From Pseudomonadota bacterium (lineage in GTDB: Bacteria > Pseudomonadota > Alphaproteobacteria > Rhizobiales > Xanthobacteraceae), in contig JAEXXW010000517.1 in assembly GCA_023405565.1 (NCBI GenBank), positions 1 to 10,055 of the forward strand: a DNA stretch of 10,055 nucleotides. The letters run 5' to 3'. Made by a program: the position numbers and the translations under genes. The notes under the pieces are model-generated. The model saw only the letters and a program-made list of their open reading frames with translations. It did no database searches and was not told where the DNA came from. Shown one piece after another: positions 6,689-10,055 of this stretch (position 1 is the stretch's first letter; each line of letters starts with the position of its first letter).

Positions 6689-7573
6689 CTAGCTCCCGCG
6701 ATAAGTGGAATAGCTCCACGGCGTCACCAGGAGCGGCACGTGATAATGCCCCTCCGCCTCGGCGACGGAAAAACGGATCGGTACAATATCGAGAAAGGCG
6801 GGATCGGCCTGAGTGGTCTTGTTGGTGGCGAAATAGGCCGCGACCTCGAATTGCAACTCATAAGTGCCGATCCGCAGCGGTGCTCCGGAGACGAAGGGCT
6901 GGTCGGTGCGGCCATCCGAATTGGTGACGGCTTTCGCCAGCAGCCCGCGAGCACTTGCACCGATCTCGTAAAGCGAGATGGTCACGCCCTCGGCTGGCTT
7001 GCCGCTGACATTGTCCAGCACGTGGGTCGAGATGCGGCCGTAGGTCTTCGGCATACCCGGCCCATCGACCTTGTCGACGAGGCGCAGCCGGGTGATCAGC
7101 GCGATTTCATCTAATGCCGTCCTGCGTTCGGTATCGACGTCATTCGACAGACGCCGCTCGAATTGCCGCAGAACCGAGTCGCGCGTGTGCCGGCGCACAC
7201 AGATAACGAAGGGAATGTCGAATTTCTCGCGATAGGCCTTGTTCATTTCGGAGAATTTCGTGAACTCGGCATCGCTGAGCCGGTCGAGCCCGAGGCCGCC
7301 TTGTTCGAATTGCGATTCAACGGTCAAATCGAGCTGCTTCACCTTGGAGCCAAGCTCCGGATGGGCCCGGATGAAGGAGAGCTGACGTTCGGCCGGGCTC
7401 TCTCGCACCACCGCGACCATGGCATCGTGCAGGGCTTTGACGGTCGGGAAGGGGCGCCGTCCGGCCGCATCTTCGGCGACCCAGGATGCGTGTTCGAAGA
7501 CATCCCCGACGGCGGCGGTAAACGCCTCCGCGGACAGGGCATTCAGCGAATCCAGTGTGAATATCTGCGTCAT
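6689..7573 (-). CDS. uraD-hiuH: Bifunctional OHCU decarboxylase / 5-hydroxyisourate hydrolase (allantoin synthase-like fusion)
   Basis: This 294-residue protein joins two enzymes acting in succession after urate oxidation. Residues 1-168 are OHCU decarboxylase (UraD): FIRAHPELGSK with the expected catalytic His71, an EQ pair at 90-91 for the conserved acid, and the YREKFDIPFVICVR core. Residues about 178-294 are the transthyretin-like HIU hydrolase: STHVLD with His184, DGRTD with Arg222, HYHVPLL with His278 and the terminal YRGS tetrapeptide. Together they turn 5-hydroxyisourate into S-allantoin in the cytoplasm. The order, UraD first, is that of plant allantoin synthase. No key residue looks missing in either half. 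The gene heads a three-gene operon. A urate oxidase is not in the window. The start ATG at 7573 fits the family N-terminus, although its ribosome-binding site is weak. Confidence 0.95.
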   Translation of the reverse strand: MTQIFTLDSLNALSAEAFTAAVGDVFEHASWVAEDAAGRRPFPTVKALHDAMVAVVRESPAERQLSFIRAHPELGSKVKQLDLTVESQFEQGGLGLDRLSDAEFTKFSEMNKAYREKFDIPFVICVRRHTRDSVLRQFERRLSNDVDTERRTALDEIALITRLRLVDKVDGPGMPKTYGRISTHVLDNVSGKPAEGVTISLYEIGASARGLLAKAVTNSDGRTDQPFVSGAPLRIGTYELQFEVAAYFATNKTTQADPAFLDIVPIRFSVAEAEGHYHVPLLVTPWSYSTYRGS

Positions 7574-7773
7574 GAGTCGTGACCATATCCGATCGTTGAT
7601 GAAAGGCCATTGATAACAATAACGAAATTGGCCCCTTGGGAATAAGCGCCCATTGCATTAGGAAAGGCCGGGGCGAATTTTTCTCTTCCTGCCGCCCCGC
7701 CGAACTTTTCGCTCACATCCTGTTGAACCGGTCCCGGGTTTACCGCGACCAAAACCATGAGCCGACCGTCACG
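7574..7773. promoter_or_regulatory. Divergent intergenic region between the urate operon and the sigma-factor operon
   Basis: These 200 bases separate two start codons pointing in opposite directions and must hold the promoters of both units. An inverted repeat CGGGGCG (7669-7675) / CGCCCCG (7693-7699) with a 17-base loop lies on the sigma-factor side. GGCCA...TGGCC half-sites flank an AT-rich stretch at about 7605-7633 on the uraD side. I could not identify a convincing -35/-10 pair for either direction. Confidence 0.5.
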
Positions 7774-8334
7774 ATGCAGCAGACATCAGACGAAGTCCTG
7801 ATCCAGCGGATCGCAGGCGGAGACAGGCTCGCCATGCAGGTGCTGTTCGCGCGGCACCATGTACGGGTTTACCGGTTCGTCCTTCGCCTGGTGCGTAACG
7901 AAGCCACGGCGGAGGATCTGATCAGCGAGGTCTTCCTCGATGTCTGGCGTCAGGCCGGGCGCTTCGAGGGACGGAGTGCCGTCTCGACCTGGCTGCTCGC
8001 GATCGCGCGGTTCAAGGCTCTTTCGGCCCTGCGGGGCCGCAAGGAGGCTGAGCTGAACGATGAGGTTGCAGAGGCGATCGAGGATGTCTCCGACACCCCC
8101 GAAGCGGCGATGCAAAAGAAGGACAAGGGCGAGATCCTGCGCAAGTGCATCGAAACGCTTTCGCCGGATCATCGGGAGATTATCGATCTCGTCTACTACC
8201 ACGAGAAATCCGTGGAGGAGGTGGCCGAGATCGTTGGCATCCCGGAGAATACCGTCAAGACGCGCATGTTCTATGCGCGGAAGAAACTGGCGGAAGCCTT
8301 GAAGGCGGCGGGAATCGAGAGAGGTTGGCCATGA
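7774..8334 (+). CDS. ECF-type RNA polymerase sigma factor
   Basis: The 186-residue protein has only regions 2 and 4 of sigma-70. Region 2 (about 8-90) holds the core-binding and -10 recognition helices, with the typical FEGRSAVSTWLLAIARFKA stretch. Region 4 (about 118-178) is the helix-turn-helix that reads the -35 element (LSPDHREIIDLVYYHEKSVEEVAEIVG...NTVKTRMFYARKKL). Such factors redirect RNA polymerase in response to envelope or other stress and usually activate their own operon. The ATG at 7774 is the first in-frame start after a stretch of unlikely coding sequence. A good ribosome-binding site is not visible. The stop codon overlaps the start of the anti-sigma gene in ATGA, the usual coupling of such pairs. 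The exact ECF group was not determined. Confidence 0.95.
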   Translation: MQQTSDEVLIQRIAGGDRLAMQVLFARHHVRVYRFVLRLVRNEATAEDLISEVFLDVWRQAGRFEGRSAVSTWLLAIARFKALSALRGRKEAELNDEVAEAIEDVSDTPEAAMQKKDKGEILRKCIETLSPDHREIIDLVYYHEKSVEEVAEIVGIPENTVKTRMFYARKKLAEALKAAGIERGWP

Positions 8335-8996
8335 CAACGAACAATGCGCCAGAGAATAGTGAAGACGTCGAGTTGCTGCTGCCATGGTACGCCGCCGGCA
8401 CATTGAGCCGCCGCGATGCGGCGCGGGTTGAGAGCGCGCTGGCCAACGACGCAGAGCTTGCCCGCCGCTTCGAGATGGTGCGCGAGGAACTCGGCGAGAC
8501 CATCCGCAGCAATGAATCGCTGGGCGCGCCGTCGTCGCGCGCGATGAAGCAGCTTTTCGAGAAGATCGATGCCGAGCCGGCGCGACACGTGGCGCCATCG
8601 GTCAGCTTCATGGCCCGGATTTCGGAATTTGTGGCGAGTTTCTCGCCGCGGACACTGGCCTATGCGGGTGGTGTCGCGGTGCTGGCGCTCGTGCTGCAGG
8701 CCGGCGTCATCGGTGGTCTGATCGGCGGGCGGAGTGGACCATCACCGCAACTGGCTTCGGCCGAGAGGACAGCTCCGGTGAGCCAGGGTGTCGAGGTGCT
8801 GGTCCAGTTTGCGCCACAGGCCAGTGCCGCCGACATTGCGGCCTTCCTGGAAGCCAACAAGGCAACCATCGTTGGCGGGCCGTCGGCCGGTCATTTCCGC
8901 ATCCGGGTGGCGTCTGCGACAAAAGACCAGACTGCCGAAATCGTGAAAAAGCTGCAGGACAGCAAGGTGGTAGGCTTCGTGGCGCCTGCGAACTGA
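8331..8996 (+). CDS. Membrane anti-sigma factor with propeptide-like periplasmic domain
   Basis: The 221-residue protein has an N-terminal cytoplasmic helical part (about 11-80) with the anti-sigma pattern LLPWYAAGTLSRRDAARVES. One transmembrane helix follows (about 107-133), then a short linker and a periplasmic domain (about 153-221). The zinc-binding HxxxCxxC motif of many ECF anti-sigma factors is missing. The periplasmic domain reads as strand (VEVLVQF), helix (SAADIAAFLEANKA), two strands (to FRIRVA), helix (AEIVKKLQD), strand (VVGFVAPAN). This is the layout of the peptidase inhibitor I9/subtilisin propeptide fold, and a matching propeptide is present in the next gene. The role as holder of the upstream sigma factor is inferred from the 4-base overlap and topology. 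The signal and the release mechanism are unknown. Confidence 0.85.
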   Translation: MTTNNAPENSEDVELLLPWYAAGTLSRRDAARVESALANDAELARRFEMVREELGETIRSNESLGAPSSRAMKQLFEKIDAEPARHVAPSVSFMARISEFVASFSPRTLAYAGGVAVLALVLQAGVIGGLIGGRSGPSPQLASAERTAPVSQGVEVLVQFAPQASAADIAAFLEANKATIVGGPSAGHFRIRVASATKDQTAEIVKKLQDSKVVGFVAPAN

Positions 8997-8997
8997 C

Positions 8998-9053
8998 GCA
9001 GCCGGCTAACGGGCTGCCAGGCGCAATGCGGAGCATGCCTCATGGTCGCTCCG
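8998..9053 (+). other. Two small hairpins between anti-sigma and protease genes
   Basis: GCAGCC (8998-9003) pairs with GGCTGC (9012-9017), and CGGAGC (9029-9034) pairs with GCTCCG (9048-9053). Both lie in the 89-base gap directly after the anti-sigma stop codon. No U-run follows. They could slow read-through or set the 5' end of the protease message. They are short and could also arise by chance in GC-rich DNA. Confidence 0.3.
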
Positions 9054-9085
9054 AGGCGGGATCATCGACATCCTTAAGGCATTTT

Positions 9086-10055
9086 ATGATGCGGTATCGT
9101 TCCAGACGCCCGATCGGGTTTGTTGTTTCGGTTCTCGCCGCGACCGGTGTGATGGTCGCCGCCGTGCCGCCCGCTGTCGCGCAGGGCTATGGCGGTGGTT
9201 ACGGTGGCGGTTACCGTGTGCAGAGCGCCCCCAGCAATCCGGCGCCGGCTCGTAAGCCCGCGCGCACGGTGAAGCCGATCGAGGATGCGCAGGCGAGGCC
9301 GGGGCAAGCCGAGCCGGCAACACGCAGCCTCTCGAAATCGACCAAATCCGATTCACCGCAGACCGCGCGCCGCGAAAGCGGCGAAGCGCCCGCCGGCGAG
9401 CGCCGGTTCAATTCGAATGAAGTCGTGATCGAAGTGTCCGGCCGGCCGACCCAGCAACAGGTCGAAGCGCTGGCGCGCCGTCACGGGCTCAATCGTGAAG
9501 AGTCGCAGAGCTTCGAACTCAGCGGCACCACCATGTTCCGCTGGACCATTCCGGATGGCCGCAACGTCAACACCGTGATCCGCCGGCTCGAGACCGATGC
9601 CAGCATTCTCTCGGTACAACCGAACTATCGTTACACCTTGCAGCAATCGAAGACCGGCGAGGGCATTCAATATGCCGTCGAAAAACTGAAGCTGCCGCGT
9701 GCGCATGAACTGGCGCAGGGCGAACGTGTTCTGGTGGCGGTGATCGATTCCGGCATCGATGCGAAACATCCGGAGATCGCCGGCACGGTGGCCGACAGCT
9801 TCGATCCGGCCGGCGGCAGCGGTGATGCGCATTCGCACGGCACCGGCATTGCCGGTGCGATCGTCGCGCATTCTCGCCTCACCGGCGTGGCGCCGCGCGC
9901 GCGCATTCTCGCGGTGCGTGCGTTTGATCCGAATGGCCAGAATGCGGAAGGCACAACGTTCAATATTCTCAAAGGGCTTGAATGGGCCTCCAAAAGTGGT
10001 GCGCGTGTCATTAACATGAGCTTTGCCGGGCCGCGCGATCCGGTTATCGCGCGTG
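9086..10055 (+). CDS. Secreted subtilisin-like serine protease (S8), N-terminal part (cut by window edge)
   Basis: The first 323 residues are present; the gene continues past the window. A signal peptide ends at about AVA-32 and is followed by GYGGGYGGGY and a Pro/Ala/Lys/Ser-rich linker to about residue 108. Residues 111-185 form an I9-like propeptide (EVVIEVS, TQQQVEALARRHGL, FRWTIPD, NTVIRRLE, ILSVQPNYRY). The S8 catalytic domain follows, with Asp221 in VAVIDSGID and His251 in HSHGTGIAG. The region around 268-315 (GVAPRARILAVRAF, VINMSF) also fits. The catalytic Ser lies outside the window. The usual HGTH is HGTG here. The start is ATG at 9086 or 9089, with TAAGG at 9075-9079. In-frame ATGs at 9026 and 9035 would bury the signal peptide. 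Its position after an ECF/anti-sigma pair suggests shared regulation or a part in the signalling. Confidence 0.9.
   Translation, partial: MMRYRSRRPIGFVVSVLAATGVMVAAVPPAVAQGYGGGYGGGYRVQSAPSNPAPARKPARTVKPIEDAQARPGQAEPATRSLSKSTKSDSPQTARRESGEAPAGERRFNSNEVVIEVSGRPTQQQVEALARRHGLNREESQSFELSGTTMFRWTIPDGRNVNTVIRRLETDASILSVQPNYRYTLQQSKTGEGIQYAVEKLKLPRAHELAQGERVLVAVIDSGIDAKHPEIAGTVADSFDPAGGSGDAHSHGTGIAGAIVAHSRLTGVAPRARILAVRAFDPNGQNAEGTTFNILKGLEWASKSGARVINMSFAGPRDPVIAR

Noticed and set aside
5959..6927. A 322-codon plus-strand open frame across the cytochrome and UraD-HIUase genes
   Set aside because: It spans two convincing minus-strand genes and their junction and has no recognisable motif, so it is a shadow frame.
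7605..7633. LacI-like half operator (GATAACAAT) upstream of uraD
   Set aside because: The word match is short and sits in an AT-rich patch without the symmetric second half; only weak GGCCA/TGGCC flanks are present.
7701..7724. CGAAC, 15 bases, TGTT as a possible ECF-type autoregulated promoter before the sigma gene
   Set aside because: It resembles GGAAC-N16/17-CGTT only loosely, with a mismatch in each half and short spacing. Other GAAC words lie nearby, and the specificity of this sigma factor is unknown.

Overview
The window is about 60% GC and carries densely packed genes typical of an alphaproteobacterium. The gene style points to Hyphomicrobiales, most likely the Bradyrhizobium/Afipia/Rhodopseudomonas group. 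That placement rests on overall resemblance and was not tested by a search. I see no insertion sequence, phage gene, CRISPR array, tRNA or rRNA. No stretch longer than 300 bases lacks a gene. The largest gaps are 4787-5059 (a palindrome and a strong stem-loop) and 7574-7773 (a divergent promoter region).

Left part, all on the minus strand. Positions 1-359 hold the N-terminal third of a cyclic-amidohydrolase (dihydropyrimidinase/hydantoinase type) cut by the window edge. Next are a secreted lytic transglycosylase with a basic tail (482-1498) and a 1030-residue membrane protein with Cache, two PAS, GGDEF and EAL domains (1694-4786). The last is a cyclic-di-GMP enzyme that senses something outside the membrane.

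Middle, minus strand. Three genes are almost touching and probably form one operon read from 7573 down to 5060. The first encodes a fusion of OHCU decarboxylase (UraD) and 5-hydroxyisourate hydrolase (the allantoin-synthase layout). The second is a secreted diheme cytochrome c of the TsdA type with a conserved Cys heme ligand. The third is a YfcG-like glutathione transferase. A stem-loop at 4993-5030 closes the unit. The operon converts the urate-oxidation product to allantoin. The link to the cytochrome and the GST is unexplained.

Right part, plus strand. An ECF sigma factor (7774-8334) overlaps by 4 bases a one-span membrane anti-sigma factor (8331-8996). After 89 bases comes a secreted subtilisin-like protease (9086 to beyond the window end). 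The most interesting observation is that the periplasmic domain of the anti-sigma factor has the same predicted beta-alpha-beta-beta-alpha-beta layout as the propeptide of the neighbouring protease, with matching landmark residues. This suggests a signalling module in which a protease and a propeptide look-alike on the anti-sigma factor communicate across the membrane.
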